From NCBI GenBank assembly GCA_963732765.1, contig CAVTAS010000008.1, positions 372,001 through 436,000 on the forward strand: a stretch of DNA of 64,000 bases. The letters run 5' to 3'. The stretch comes from JANYHF01 sp963732765 (GTDB lineage: Bacteria > Pseudomonadota > Alphaproteobacteria > Rhizobiales > Hyphomicrobiaceae). Below, one piece after another: positions 26,303 through 34,828 of the stretch. The position numbers and the translations under genes were made by a program. How positions within the stretch are numbered: position 1 is the first letter of the stretch; each line of letters opens with the position of its first letter. The notes beneath the pieces are model-generated. The model searched no databases, had not been told where the DNA came from, and saw only the letters and a program-made list of their open reading frames with translations.

Positions 26303-27031
26303 ATGACGAAGACGCTGATGACGGTTACGCAGACTGCCGGCGCCAAACGCGCTGAGATGGAAGCCCCGCCGCCGCGCAAGGCCAGCCGCGCCCACCGGCG
26401 CCTGCAGTTGATCGAGGCGACCATCGCGACCATCGCCGAACTTGGCTATTCGCGCACGACGCTGACCGCCGTGGCCAAGACGGCCAAGCTCTCGCACGGG
26501 CTGGTCAACTTCCACTTCGACACCAAAGAGAAGCTGCTGGGCGAGACGCTGCTATTCCTGGCGGCAGAATACCGGTCGAATTGGCAGGCCGCCCTGGAGC
26601 AAGCCGCCCCAACGCCGGCGGCTGAACTCGACGCCATACTGCGCGCCGACTTCAATCCGAAGATCTGCACCCCAGCGCGCCTGTCGGCCTGGTGCGCCTT
26701 CTGGGGTGAGGCGCAGAGCCGGCCACTCTATCAGGAGAGCTGCGAATCCAAGGATCTCGAGCGCATCAGTAGGCTGCAATCGATCTGCCGGCGGCTGATT
26801 GCCGAGGGCGGCTATCGGGGCGACCCAGTCAGGACCGCGCGCGTCTTGCGCGTGACGCAGGAAGGCGTGTGGCTGGACATGATGACGATGAGCAAGCCCT
26901 ACACGCGGGCCGAGGCGATGCGGACGGTAAATGCCTGCGCTGCAGCGTTCTTTCCAAAGCACTTCAATGAAGCCGGCCTGGTACCGTTGAACAGGCGCAA
27001 CCCCGCTGCACCCAAGCTCAAAGCATCCTAG
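26303..27031 (+). CDS. TetR/BetI-family transcriptional regulator
   Basis: This 242-residue protein has an N-terminal TetR helix-turn-helix (about residues 33-80), with TIAELGYSRTTLTAVAKTAKLSHGLVNFHFDTKEKLL. The SHGLVNFHF motif is the one seen in BetI and its relatives, and the ligand domain (AWCAFWGEA) also resembles BetI, which senses choline-type compounds. It is divergent from the catabolic operon and is its likely repressor. The start is uncertain because no strong ribosome site is visible and ATG 26318 or 26357 are alternatives. The end overlaps the convergent GT11 gene by 4 bases. Confidence 0.87.
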   Translation: MTKTLMTVTQTAGAKRAEMEAPPPRKASRAHRRLQLIEATIATIAELGYSRTTLTAVAKTAKLSHGLVNFHFDTKEKLLGETLLFLAAEYRSNWQAALEQAAPTPAAELDAILRADFNPKICTPARLSAWCAFWGEAQSRPLYQESCESKDLERISRLQSICRRLIAEGGYRGDPVRTARVLRVTQEGVWLDMMTMSKPYTRAEAMRTVNACAAAFFPKHFNEAGLVPLNRRNPAAPKLKAS

Positions 27032-27930
27032 GCGACGATCCATCCGTCTGGATACGTATCGTCTGTAAACATCCTCAACGCGGCCGGTTTCTTGAACCAA
27101 TGGCGCGGGGCGACGGTGAGGCCGTCTGGGCGAGCGTCGAGAAAGGCGCCCCACCAGCTGAAGGACGAGTTGGCGATGATGTGGTGCCGGCAGGCCGAAA
27201 TAAGGTGCATATCGTCGTAGGCCGTCGTGCCCTCGGCGAAGTTCAGGCCGGGGGTGTCTTTCAAGAGTACCCGTGCGGCCGGAACATCGTCGGTGACCAC
27301 GAAGATGCGGGGTTCAGGGACGATGCGGCGCAGCAGGCCGAGGGCCGTCTGATAGTAATCGGCCCCCAGCGTCGTGAAGATATCGGCGTTGGAGGCGACC
27401 GAGACGTAGTCGCCGCGACGGATATGCAGGGCGATACTATCCTCGCCGGCCGCACGCGCAGCCATGGCGCGGCCAGTCTCCGAGAGCAGGGGCTTCAAGT
27501 CGAAGGCGGCGCGCACCTCGGGTTCGACTTCGGCGAAATAGCGCTGCGATTGGAAGAAGCCGCGCAAGAAGACATTGCCTTTGAGATCCAGGAACGCAGG
27601 ATCGAAATGGTGGCCGCGCTGGCGCCAGATGGTGGTGGGGTGGCCGTTGCCCCGGCCAAGCAGGCTGCGCAGGTGATGCAGCGGGCCGGCCCGGCGCGAG
27701 AACTGCCAGCTGTCGCCTTTGATCAGCCTGGCCTTCAGATTGAAAGACGCCAGACCAAACTCCCGCTGCTTCATGCGCAGGATCTTGTCGATGCCCAACT
27801 CCAGGTCGGCGTCCAGACGGCGGGCCAGCGCCATGCCGGCCGCCGCGCAGAACATCTGGTTGCCGAGACCGCCGACCACGCGCACGCGCACCGTAGGTCT
27901 TGCGCCCGTCGCATTGGTCGTCGGTGGCAT
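27028..27930 (-). CDS. Glycosyltransferase family 11 (alpha-1,2-fucosyltransferase-like)
   Basis: From ATG 27930 the protein is 300 residues. The family is shown by VRVVGGLGNQMFCAAAGMALA near the start, HIRRGDYVS in the middle (the GDP-fucose binding HxRRxDY motif) and NSSFSWWGAFL near the end. GT11 enzymes transfer fucose in alpha-1,2 linkage onto surface glycans in the cytosol. It lies near a diacetamido-sugar cluster, consistent with polysaccharide synthesis, but on the opposite strand. Confidence 0.88.
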   Translation of the reverse strand: MPPTTNATGARPTVRVRVVGGLGNQMFCAAAGMALARRLDADLELGIDKILRMKQREFGLASFNLKARLIKGDSWQFSRRAGPLHHLRSLLGRGNGHPTTIWRQRGHHFDPAFLDLKGNVFLRGFFQSQRYFAEVEPEVRAAFDLKPLLSETGRAMAARAAGEDSIALHIRRGDYVSVASNADIFTTLGADYYQTALGLLRRIVPEPRIFVVTDDVPAARVLLKDTPGLNFAEGTTAYDDMHLISACRHHIIANSSFSWWGAFLDARPDGLTVAPRHWFKKPAALRMFTDDTYPDGWIVA

Positions 27931-28065
27931 CGAGTGGTCCCGAAAGTTTAATTGAGCGTTCAGGAGTAAATGTCGCCTAGCCGATTGTCCAGGGTGCGAC
28001 CGGCCTTGAGAGGTGCGCCATCGGCTCCCATCTATAGACAACAGAGATCAGATCAGGTGAATGTC

Positions 28066-29067
28066 ATGGCCCAGCACTGGCGAAAACCGGTTGCGATCGA
28101 GCGCTCGGATACCGAGCTCCTGGACGCCTACTCCAGCGCCGTGATTGGCGCAGTCGAGATCGCAGGGCCGGCGGTGGTGCATGTGCAGGTCGAGGGGGCG
28201 AATGCTGGCGGGCGAAACCAGCCTGGGCGCGGTCAGCAGAAGCGTGGGTCCGGATCGGGCGTGCTGATCTCGCCCGATGGGCTGCTGCTCACCAACCAGC
28301 ATGTGATTGCCGGGGCGGATCGGATCGAGATCGCGCTGGACGACGGGCGCCGGTTGGGCGCGCGCGTGCTGGGGCAGGATCCCGAGACCGACCTCGCGGT
28401 TTTGCGCGCCGAGAGCACCGAGCGCTTCCATGCCGCCGAGTTCGAGGATTCCAAGCGTGTGCGACCGGGGCAGCTCGCCATCGCCATCGGCAATCCGCTG
28501 GGCTTCCAGTCGAGTGTCACCGCCGGCGTGGTCAGCGCCACCGGGCGGTCGTTGCGCTCGCAATCGGGTGCGCTGATCGACGATGTCATCCAGACCGACG
28601 CCGCGCTCAATCCGGGCAATTCGGGCGGCGCGTTGGTGACGTCGGCCGGCAAGGTCATGGGCATCAACACGGCCATGATCATGGGCGCGCAGGGCATCTG
28701 CTTCTCGGTTGCCAGCAACACGGCGCTGATCGTGCTGACGGAACTGCTGAAACACGGCCGGGTCAGGCGCGCGCGCATTGGCATTGCGGGCAGCCATGTG
28801 CCGTTGCCGCGCCGTATCGCGCATGCCAACGGGCTGAGCCAAGCCACCGCGGTGCAAGCTGTGGAAGTGCCAGCCGGCAGTCCGGCAGACAAGGCGGGAC
28901 TGCATGCCGGCGATATCGTGGTGGGGCTGGACGGTCAGACCATCGAAGCGGTGGACGATTTGTTGCGCGTGCTGGATGCGGAGCGGATCGGACGCGAGAT
29001 CGAGATGCGGGTGCTCAGGCGCGGCGCGTTGCAGGTTCTGAAGGTGGTACCGGTGGAAAAGGTGTGA
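28066..29067 (+). CDS. HtrA/DegP-like S1C serine protease with PDZ domain
   Basis: The 333-residue protein has a trypsin-like domain with the triad His79 (TNQHV), Asp109 (ETDLAVL) and Ser186 (NPGNSGGAL), then one PDZ domain at about 250-330 (GSPADKAGLHAGDIVVGLDGQ). Members degrade or refold damaged proteins. Unlike most DegP/DegS proteins it shows no signal peptide or membrane anchor from ATG 28066, so it may be cytosolic. An upstream in-frame start at 27970 also gives no signal peptide. It is divergent from the GT11 gene. Confidence 0.88.
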   Translation: MAQHWRKPVAIERSDTELLDAYSSAVIGAVEIAGPAVVHVQVEGANAGGRNQPGRGQQKRGSGSGVLISPDGLLLTNQHVIAGADRIEIALDDGRRLGARVLGQDPETDLAVLRAESTERFHAAEFEDSKRVRPGQLAIAIGNPLGFQSSVTAGVVSATGRSLRSQSGALIDDVIQTDAALNPGNSGGALVTSAGKVMGINTAMIMGAQGICFSVASNTALIVLTELLKHGRVRRARIGIAGSHVPLPRRIAHANGLSQATAVQAVEVPAGSPADKAGLHAGDIVVGLDGQTIEAVDDLLRVLDAERIGREIEMRVLRRGALQVLKVVPVEKV

Positions 29068-29210
29068 CGTCATTTCGCCGGACTTGTGGGATGGCGCAAA
29101 CGCCAGCGGACCCATCGCCGTCACTTCGACAACGTGAGCAACCTGCCTGCCGAATCACTCACGTCTCTGATACAACTTCCGGCACAGTCGAACGGCGGAG
29201 CGGCAGGACA

Positions 29211-30185
29211 TTGACGGCCTTCACACTCATCGGCGCGGCAGGCTATGTCGCTCCACGGCACATGCGCAGCATCAAGGACGTGGGCGGAACGCTGAAGGCC
29301 GCGCTCGACAAGTCCGATTCGGTCGGCGTCATCGACAGCTATTTCCCGGACGCCCGCTTTTTCACCGAGTTCGAGCGCTTTGACCGCTACATCGACCGTT
29401 GCCGGCGCGATGGCGAGCGGATCGACTACGTCAGCGTCTGCTCGCCCAACTATTTGCACGACGCACACGTCCGGTTCGCGCTGCGCTCGGATGCCGACGC
29501 CATCTGCGAGAAGCCGGTGGTGCTCAATCCTTGGAATATCGACGGCCTGGCCGATATGGAAAAGGCCACAGGGCGCAAGGTCAACACCATCCTGCAGCTG
29601 CGCTTGCACCCCGCGATTGTCGCGTTGCGCGAAACCGTTGCGGCGGAGACGGACCGTGTCCACGATGTCGACCTCACGTATGTAACGTCGCGCGGACGCT
29701 GGTATTACACCTCCTGGAAGGGCGATGAGTCGAAGTCCGGCGGCATCGCCACCAATATCGGCGTGCATTTCTACGACCTCCTGAGCTTCGTGTTTGGCCG
29801 GCTCAAGACCAACATCGTGCATCACCGCGCAATGGATTGCGCCGCAGGCTATCTGGAATACGAGCGCGCGCGGGTGCGCTGGTTCCTGTCGATCAATGCG
29901 CGCGATGTGCCCGCGCATCTTGAGGGCAAGCAGCGCACGTTCCGGTCCATCACCATGGATGGGCGCGAGATCGAGTTCTCGGATGGGTTCAACGATCTGC
30001 ATACCGCAAGTTATCGTGAAATTCTCGCAGGGGCGGGGTTTCCGCTGGAAGCGGTGCGGCCAAGCATCGAGACGGTGTCGGCGATCCGCACCGCGCCGGT
30101 GGAACCGGGACGAGGAGAACGTCATCCGTTCCTGGCAGGTGTATTGGACAATGCGGCGAGGTATCAGCATGGCTGGCCGGTCTGA
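29211..30185 (+). CDS. wlbA: UDP-N-acetylglucosaminuronate 3-dehydrogenase (WlbA/WbpB-like)
   Basis: From TTG 29211 the protein is 324 residues of the Gfo/Idh/MocA fold. It starts TAFTLIGAAGYVAPRHMRSIKDVGG, continues DSVGVIDSYFPDARFFTEFERFDRY, and has CEKP for the catalytic lysine. These match WlbA/WbpB closely. The enzyme oxidises the C3 hydroxyl of UDP-GlcNAcA with NAD, the first step toward UDP-2,3-diacetamido-uronic acids. The frame runs further upstream, but homology begins at TAFTLIG. WlbB and WlbC homologues follow immediately. Confidence 0.9.
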   Translation: MTAFTLIGAAGYVAPRHMRSIKDVGGTLKAALDKSDSVGVIDSYFPDARFFTEFERFDRYIDRCRRDGERIDYVSVCSPNYLHDAHVRFALRSDADAICEKPVVLNPWNIDGLADMEKATGRKVNTILQLRLHPAIVALRETVAAETDRVHDVDLTYVTSRGRWYYTSWKGDESKSGGIATNIGVHFYDLLSFVFGRLKTNIVHHRAMDCAAGYLEYERARVRWFLSINARDVPAHLEGKQRTFRSITMDGREIEFSDGFNDLHTASYREILAGAGFPLEAVRPSIETVSAIRTAPVEPGRGERHPFLAGVLDNAARYQHGWPV

Positions 30186-30198
30186 CGCCAAGTCCGAC

Positions 30199-30786
30199 AT
30201 GAGCGAGCGGCCGGAGCATCCCGGCGTGCTCATTCACGAGAGCGCCTATGTGGACGCGCCAACGCGGATCGGCGCCGGGACACGCATCTGGCACTTCGCC
30301 CATGTGCTGGGCGACTGCACGATCGGAACCGACTGCGTGCTCGGCCAGAACGTCATGGCCGGTCCGTCCGTACGCATCGGAAACGGCTGCAAGATCCAGA
30401 ACAACGTCGCGATCTACCAGGGCGTGACGCTGGAGGACGGCGTGTTCTGCGGGCCATCCTGCGTCTTCACCAATGTCGACAATCCGCGCGCCGGCATCGA
30501 GCGCAAGTCGGAGTTCCGTCCGACGCTGGTCAAGCGCGGGGCGAGCATCGGCGCCAACGCCACAATCGTCTGTGGGCATACTTTGGGCGAGTACTGCTTC
30601 ATCGGCGCTGGCGCCGTGGTGACGCGCGATGTGCCGGCCTACGCGCTGATGGCGGGCGTGCCGGCAAAACGCATTGGCTGGATGAGCAAGGCAGGCGTGA
30701 AACTGGGGGCGGATCTGGTCTGCCCGGCCGATGGCAGCCGGTACCGTCTGAATGCAGATGGTCTGTTGGAGGCGGTCGATGCCTGA
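30199..30786 (+). CDS. wlbB: UDP-2-acetamido-3-amino-uronate N-acetyltransferase (WlbB/WbpD-like)
   Basis: The 195-residue protein is a left-handed beta-helix built of hexapeptide repeats (IGAGTRIWHFAHVLGDCTIGTDCVLGQNV..., VKRGASIGANATIVCGHTLGEYCFIGAGAVVTRDVPAYALMAGVPAKRIGW). It is the family that acetylates the 3-amino group of the UDP-diamino-uronate. ATG 30199 (MSERPEHPG) is preferred. ATG 30169 overlaps the wlbA end and is also possible. A short zinc-ribbon-like tail (LVCPADGSRYRLN) follows the helix. It overlaps wlbC by 8 bases. Confidence 0.9.
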   Translation: MSERPEHPGVLIHESAYVDAPTRIGAGTRIWHFAHVLGDCTIGTDCVLGQNVMAGPSVRIGNGCKIQNNVAIYQGVTLEDGVFCGPSCVFTNVDNPRAGIERKSEFRPTLVKRGASIGANATIVCGHTLGEYCFIGAGAVVTRDVPAYALMAGVPAKRIGWMSKAGVKLGADLVCPADGSRYRLNADGLLEAVDA

Positions 30787-31975
30787 GAGCAGAGCGCCGA
30801 TACCCTTCATCGATCTGGCGGCGCAACAGCGGATCATCCGTGGGCGCATTGATGCGGCGATCGCGCGCGTGCTCGACCACGGCCAGTACATCATGGGCCC
30901 GGAGGTGGCCGAACTGGAACGGCAACTGGCCGCGTTCGCGGGCGCGAAACATGCGCTAAGCTGCGCCAGCGGCACCGACGCGTTGTTGATCGCCATGATG
31001 GCCTGGGGCGTCAAGCCGGGCGACGCAGTGCTGTGCCCGGCTTTCACTTACACCGCCACGCCCGAGACGATCGCGTTGCTCGGCGCCACGCCGGTGTTTG
31101 TCGATGTTGATGCCAGCACGTTCAACGTCGATCCGCTGGAGCTGGCTGCGGGCATCGACGCGGCGCGGTATGCCGGATTGCGTCCTGTCGGCCTGATCAC
31201 CGTCGATCTGTTCGGTCTGCCGGCTGATTATCCGGCGGTGCGGGCGTTTGCGCACGAGCACGGGCTGTGGGTGCTGGCCGACGCGGCGCAATCATTTGGG
31301 GCATCGCTGGGCGGGTCGCGCGCCGGAACCTTTGGCGACGTCACGGCCACCAGCTTCTTTCCCGCCAAACCGCTCGGCTGCTACGGCGATGGCGGCGCGA
31401 TTTTCACCGACGACGACCGCCTTGCCGAGATCATGGCCAGCATCCGCCTGCACGGCAGGGGTGCGGACAGATACGATATCGTGCGCATCGGCGTGAACGG
31501 CCGGCTGGACACTTTGCAGGCGGCGATCTTGCTGGAGAAGCTGGCAATCTTCGGGGACGAGTTGGCGGCGCGGCAGCGTGTTGCTCAGCGGTATACTGAG
31601 GGATTGGCCGATGCTTTGGCCGTGCCTGCTGTTCCGGCCGGAGCTCAATCGGCCTGGGCGCAATATACCATCCGTGTGCCCGGGAATCGGCGCGGCCCCT
31701 TGGCAAAAGCTCTCCAGGCGGAGGGCGTCCCCACAAACATCTATTATCCGCGCCCGCTGCATCATCAGACAGCGTACCGGGATTATCCGATTTCGGGCGA
31801 TGGCTTGCCAGTTGCCGAGCGGCTTTCGCAAGAGGTGCTGAGCCTGCCGATGCATCCCTATTTGGTTGCTGACGTTCAGGATTGGATTATCGCGAGCGTG
31901 CGGCGTGCGCTTCTCCTCTCCCCCTTCTTAGGGGGAGAGGATGTCGCCCTGAGCGCGCCAGCGCGAGGGAAATAG
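30779..31975 (+). CDS. wlbC: DegT/DnrJ/EryC1/StrS aminotransferase (WlbC/WbpE-like)
   Basis: This PLP enzyme of 398 residues installs the 3-amino group on the 3-keto UDP-uronate made by WlbA. Motifs are PFIDLAAQQ at the start, ASGTDALLIAMMAWG, FTYTATPETI, DAAQSFGA and the PLP lysine in TSFFPAKPLGCYGDGG. The last 20 or so residues (LLLSPFLGGEDVALSAPARGK) are not family sequence. They are translated from a dispersed intergenic repeat at 31911-32004 that supplies the stop codon. Together with wlbA and wlbB it forms a tight three-gene set with overlapping ends. Confidence 0.9.
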   Translation: MPESRAPIPFIDLAAQQRIIRGRIDAAIARVLDHGQYIMGPEVAELERQLAAFAGAKHALSCASGTDALLIAMMAWGVKPGDAVLCPAFTYTATPETIALLGATPVFVDVDASTFNVDPLELAAGIDAARYAGLRPVGLITVDLFGLPADYPAVRAFAHEHGLWVLADAAQSFGASLGGSRAGTFGDVTATSFFPAKPLGCYGDGGAIFTDDDRLAEIMASIRLHGRGADRYDIVRIGVNGRLDTLQAAILLEKLAIFGDELAARQRVAQRYTEGLADALAVPAVPAGAQSAWAQYTIRVPGNRRGPLAKALQAEGVPTNIYYPRPLHHQTAYRDYPISGDGLPVAERLSQEVLSLPMHPYLVADVQDWIIASVRRALLLSPFLGGEDVALSAPARGK

Positions 31976-32004
31976 CGACAGGTGAGGGGCAGCCACTTGC
32001 TCCG
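31911..32004 (+). repeat. Dispersed palindromic repeat, copy A
   Basis: This block begins TTCTCCTCTCCCCC, forms a CTCTCCCCC/GGGGGAGAG hairpin, then runs GGATGTCGCCCTGAGCGC...AGCGACAGGTGAGGGGCAGCC...TTGCTCCG. Copies with the same order occur at 36356-36451 (minus) and 63136-63234 (plus). Here the wlbC frame runs through it. Confidence 0.8.
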
Positions 32005-32044
32005 TTCCGGTCTCAATTGGCGTGATCGGACAGTCCGGTGTCGC

Positions 32045-32110
32045 GCCTGCCCCTCATCCGGCGCTGAAGCGCGCCACCTTCTCCCCGCAAAGAGGTGGGG
32101 GGAAGAGGTA
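32045..32110. repeat. Related repeat module between wlbC and alcohol dehydrogenase
   Basis: TGCCCCTCATCCGGCGCTGAAGCGCGCCACCTTCTCCCC-type sequence (here split by its own short GGCGCTGAAGCGC hairpin) ends GGTGGGGGGAAGAGG. It resembles the second half of the repeat pair at 63262-63358. The 148-base gap between wlbC and the dehydrogenase is almost entirely this repeat material and copy A. Confidence 0.6.
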
Positions 32111-32123
32111 TCCTTGCCGGCTT

Positions 32124-33293
32124 CTACAATTTCCCTGCAAACGCATCCAGGAACAGCTGCTTGGCGTTCGCCTCGGTCAGTGGCACCGGGTTCGTCCCCG
32201 CCGTAGGATCGACCACCGCCATCTTGGCGATCAGGTCGGCCTTCGAGGTATCGGGTACACCGAGCTCCTTAAGCGTATGCGGAGCACCGGTCTCCTTGCG
32301 CAGCGCCAGCACCCACTCCTGGAAGCCGTCGAAGCCGCCCTTGAGGCCGAGGACCTGCGCCAGATACTCGATCTTGTCGGTGATGGCCGGCCGGTTCATG
32401 ACCAGCACATAGGGCATATACACCGCATTCGTCATGCCGTGGTGGGTGTGATAGAGCGAACCCACCGGATGCGAGAGCGAATGTATCGCGCCCAACCCCT
32501 TCTGGAACGCCACCGCGCCCATGGCCGCCGCGCTCATCATGTTGCCGCGGGCATCGATGTCCTTGCCATTGGCGACGGCGCGCGCGAGATTCTCCTTGAC
32601 CAGCCGGATGCCTTCCACCGCGATACCCGCCGACATCGGATGATAGGTAGGCGCACAGAAGGCTTCCAGGCAATGCGCCAGCGCGTCCATGCCAGTGCCC
32701 ATGGTGAGCTTGGGCGGCAGGCCGACGGTGAGTTCGGGATCGCAAATGGTCACGACGGGCAGCATCTTGGGGTGGAAGATGATCTTCTTCTCGTGCGTGT
32801 CTTCCTTGGTGATGACGCCGGCACGGCCCACTTCCGAGCCGGTCCCCGCCGTGGTCGGCACCGCGATCACCGGGGCGATGCCAGCAGCGTTGGCGCGCGC
32901 GTACCAGTCGCCGATATCCTCGAAGTCCCAGATCGGCCGTGTCTGGCCGCTCATGAAGGCGATGCACTTGCCGCAGTCGAGGGCCGAGCCGCCGCCGATG
33001 GCGATGACGCTATCGTGCCCGCCGGCCTTGTAGACTTTTAAGCCCGCCGCGAGATTGGACTCCGTCGGATTGGCCAGCACCTCGCCCCACACCGCCGCCT
33101 CGATGCCAGCCTTTTTCAGGACCGCTTTGGCCAGCTCGATGACCGGAAATTTCATCAACCCGGGATCGGTGACGATCAGTGGCTTCTTGAAGCCGGCGCC
33201 CTTGGCCGCCTCGCCCAGTTCCTCGATGCGACCGGGACCGAACATCACGCGGGTGGGATAGGACCAGTTGGTTTTGGTGGGTTTGGAGGACAT
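32124..33293 (-). CDS. Iron-containing alcohol dehydrogenase
   Basis: The 389-residue protein belongs to the group III (iron-dependent) alcohol dehydrogenases. It has the NAD-binding GGGSALDCGKCIAFM region, TTAGTGSEVGRAGVI, and the metal ligands in MDALAHCLEAF, HSLSHPVGSLYHTHHGMTNA. It oxidises or reduces alcohols and aldehydes in the cytosol. An aldehyde dehydrogenase gene lies 66 bases upstream on the same strand, so an alcohol-to-acid step is likely in the same pathway. Confidence 0.9.
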   Translation of the reverse strand: MSSKPTKTNWSYPTRVMFGPGRIEELGEAAKGAGFKKPLIVTDPGLMKFPVIELAKAVLKKAGIEAAVWGEVLANPTESNLAAGLKVYKAGGHDSVIAIGGGSALDCGKCIAFMSGQTRPIWDFEDIGDWYARANAAGIAPVIAVPTTAGTGSEVGRAGVITKEDTHEKKIIFHPKMLPVVTICDPELTVGLPPKLTMGTGMDALAHCLEAFCAPTYHPMSAGIAVEGIRLVKENLARAVANGKDIDARGNMMSAAAMGAVAFQKGLGAIHSLSHPVGSLYHTHHGMTNAVYMPYVLVMNRPAITDKIEYLAQVLGLKGGFDGFQEWVLALRKETGAPHTLKELGVPDTSKADLIAKMAVVDPTAGTNPVPLTEANAKQLFLDAFAGKL

Positions 33294-33358
33294 GGAGGCG
33301 GGGCCTTTGTTGGAAGGGATGAGGGATGAAGGATGTGGATAGGAAGCTTACTCATCCC

Positions 33359-34753
33359 TCATACCTGCGTTTTCAAATGGAAACTCTTCACCCGCGTCAC
33401 CGCCTCAAAGCCCAGCTTTGACAACGACACGCCATAGCCGGTGTCCTTGCGGCCGGTCCAGGCCAGGGCAGGATCGAGATAGTCGCAGCGGTTCAGATAG
33501 ACCGTGCCCGTCTCGATCTGGTCGCCCAGCGTCTCGGCCATGGCGGCGTCGGCGGTCCAGATCGAGGCGGTGAGACCGTAGGGGCTATCGTTCATCAGCC
33601 GCACCGCATCGGCGTCGTTAGCAACCGGCATGATGCCGATGACCGGGCCAAAGCTTTCCTCGCGCATCACGTTCATTTTATGATCGACATTGCTGAGCAC
33701 CTGCGGCGCGAGATAGGGCGATCCCGCCGCATCGCGCCGGAATTTCTGCGGATCGATATGCGCCTTGGCACCGGCGCGGCGGGCGCTCGCCGTCTGCTCA
33801 CGGACGAAATTGGCAGCTTTGGCCGTTACCATGGGGCCGAGCGTGGTCTCGGGATCGAGCGGCGTATCGAGGACATATTTCTCCGTAAGCGCCACAAAGG
33901 CCTCAAGAAACTTCGGATAGATTGCCTTGTCGACGTAGATGCGCTCGATGCCGCAGCAGCTTTGCCCGGAGTTGAAAAACGTCCCATCCACCAGGTTCTC
34001 CACCGCATCGTCGATATTGGCGTCGGCGCGCACATAGGCCGGGTCCTTGCCGCCCAGCTCCAGACCGACAGTGAGCAGGCGCGCAGCGGCCACGCGCGCG
34101 ATCTCACGCCCGCCGATCACTGAGCCGGTGAAGGCGACGTGGTTGATCTTGCCCGACAGGATCATGCGGTCGGTCTGCTCATGGCTCAGCACCAGATTGT
34201 GGAACACGCCAGGCGGCAGGCCGGCCTTGGCCAGCGCGTGCTGGAAGTGTTCGCCAACTAGCAGTGTCTTGCTGGAATGCTTCAGGATGACAGCATTGCC
34301 CGCCAGCAGCGCCGGCCAGATGTGGTTGACAGCGGTGAGATAGGGATAGTTCCAGGGTGCGATCACGAGAACTGTGCCGACCGGCTCGCGGCGCATGAAG
34401 CGTTTGAAGCCCGCTTTCGGTTCAACGCCGATATCGGCCAGCGCCTCGGGCGCAATGTTCGTCAAGTACTCCGCGCGTTCCGTAAAGCCGCGCGCAATCT
34501 CGTTGGCGCCGTAGCGCACCGGGCGGCCCATCTGCCAGGCCAGTTCCTCGGCGATGGCGGTCTTCATTGCGTTCATGGCCGCCACGGCCCTGGTCAGGAC
34601 GGCGGCGCGCTCGGAAAGCGGGTGGAGCTTCCAGGCTGCCTGCGCCGTGCGGGCCGTCTCGAGCGCCGATTCGATAGCGGTATCCGAAGCCACGGGACGC
34701 TGGGCATAGACCTTGCCGTCGACGGGGGACACGATCTGGATGGTTTGGGACAT
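33359..34753 (-). CDS. NAD(P)-dependent aldehyde dehydrogenase
   Basis: From ATG 34753 the protein is 464 residues, typical for the superfamily. The catalytic cysteine is Cys266 in FFNSGQSCCG and the general base is Glu232 in VGLELGGKDP. The cofactor loop FTGSVIGGREIA is also present. It oxidises an aldehyde to an acid. It lies between a PuuA-like glutamine synthetase and an iron alcohol dehydrogenase, so gamma-glutamyl-aminoaldehyde or a similar aldehyde is a plausible substrate, which is inference. Confidence 0.92.
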   Translation of the reverse strand: MSQTIQIVSPVDGKVYAQRPVASDTAIESALETARTAQAAWKLHPLSERAAVLTRAVAAMNAMKTAIAEELAWQMGRPVRYGANEIARGFTERAEYLTNIAPEALADIGVEPKAGFKRFMRREPVGTVLVIAPWNYPYLTAVNHIWPALLAGNAVILKHSSKTLLVGEHFQHALAKAGLPPGVFHNLVLSHEQTDRMILSGKINHVAFTGSVIGGREIARVAAARLLTVGLELGGKDPAYVRADANIDDAVENLVDGTFFNSGQSCCGIERIYVDKAIYPKFLEAFVALTEKYVLDTPLDPETTLGPMVTAKAANFVREQTASARRAGAKAHIDPQKFRRDAAGSPYLAPQVLSNVDHKMNVMREESFGPVIGIMPVANDADAVRLMNDSPYGLTASIWTADAAMAETLGDQIETGTVYLNRCDYLDPALAWTGRKDTGYGVSLSKLGFEAVTRVKSFHLKTQV

Positions 34754-34828
34754 AAGGGGCTCGCGCTCGAACACAAGTATCGGGATCGCAATTCAGGTCA
34801 CAGTACCTAGTCCCAAATCACCCAACCC

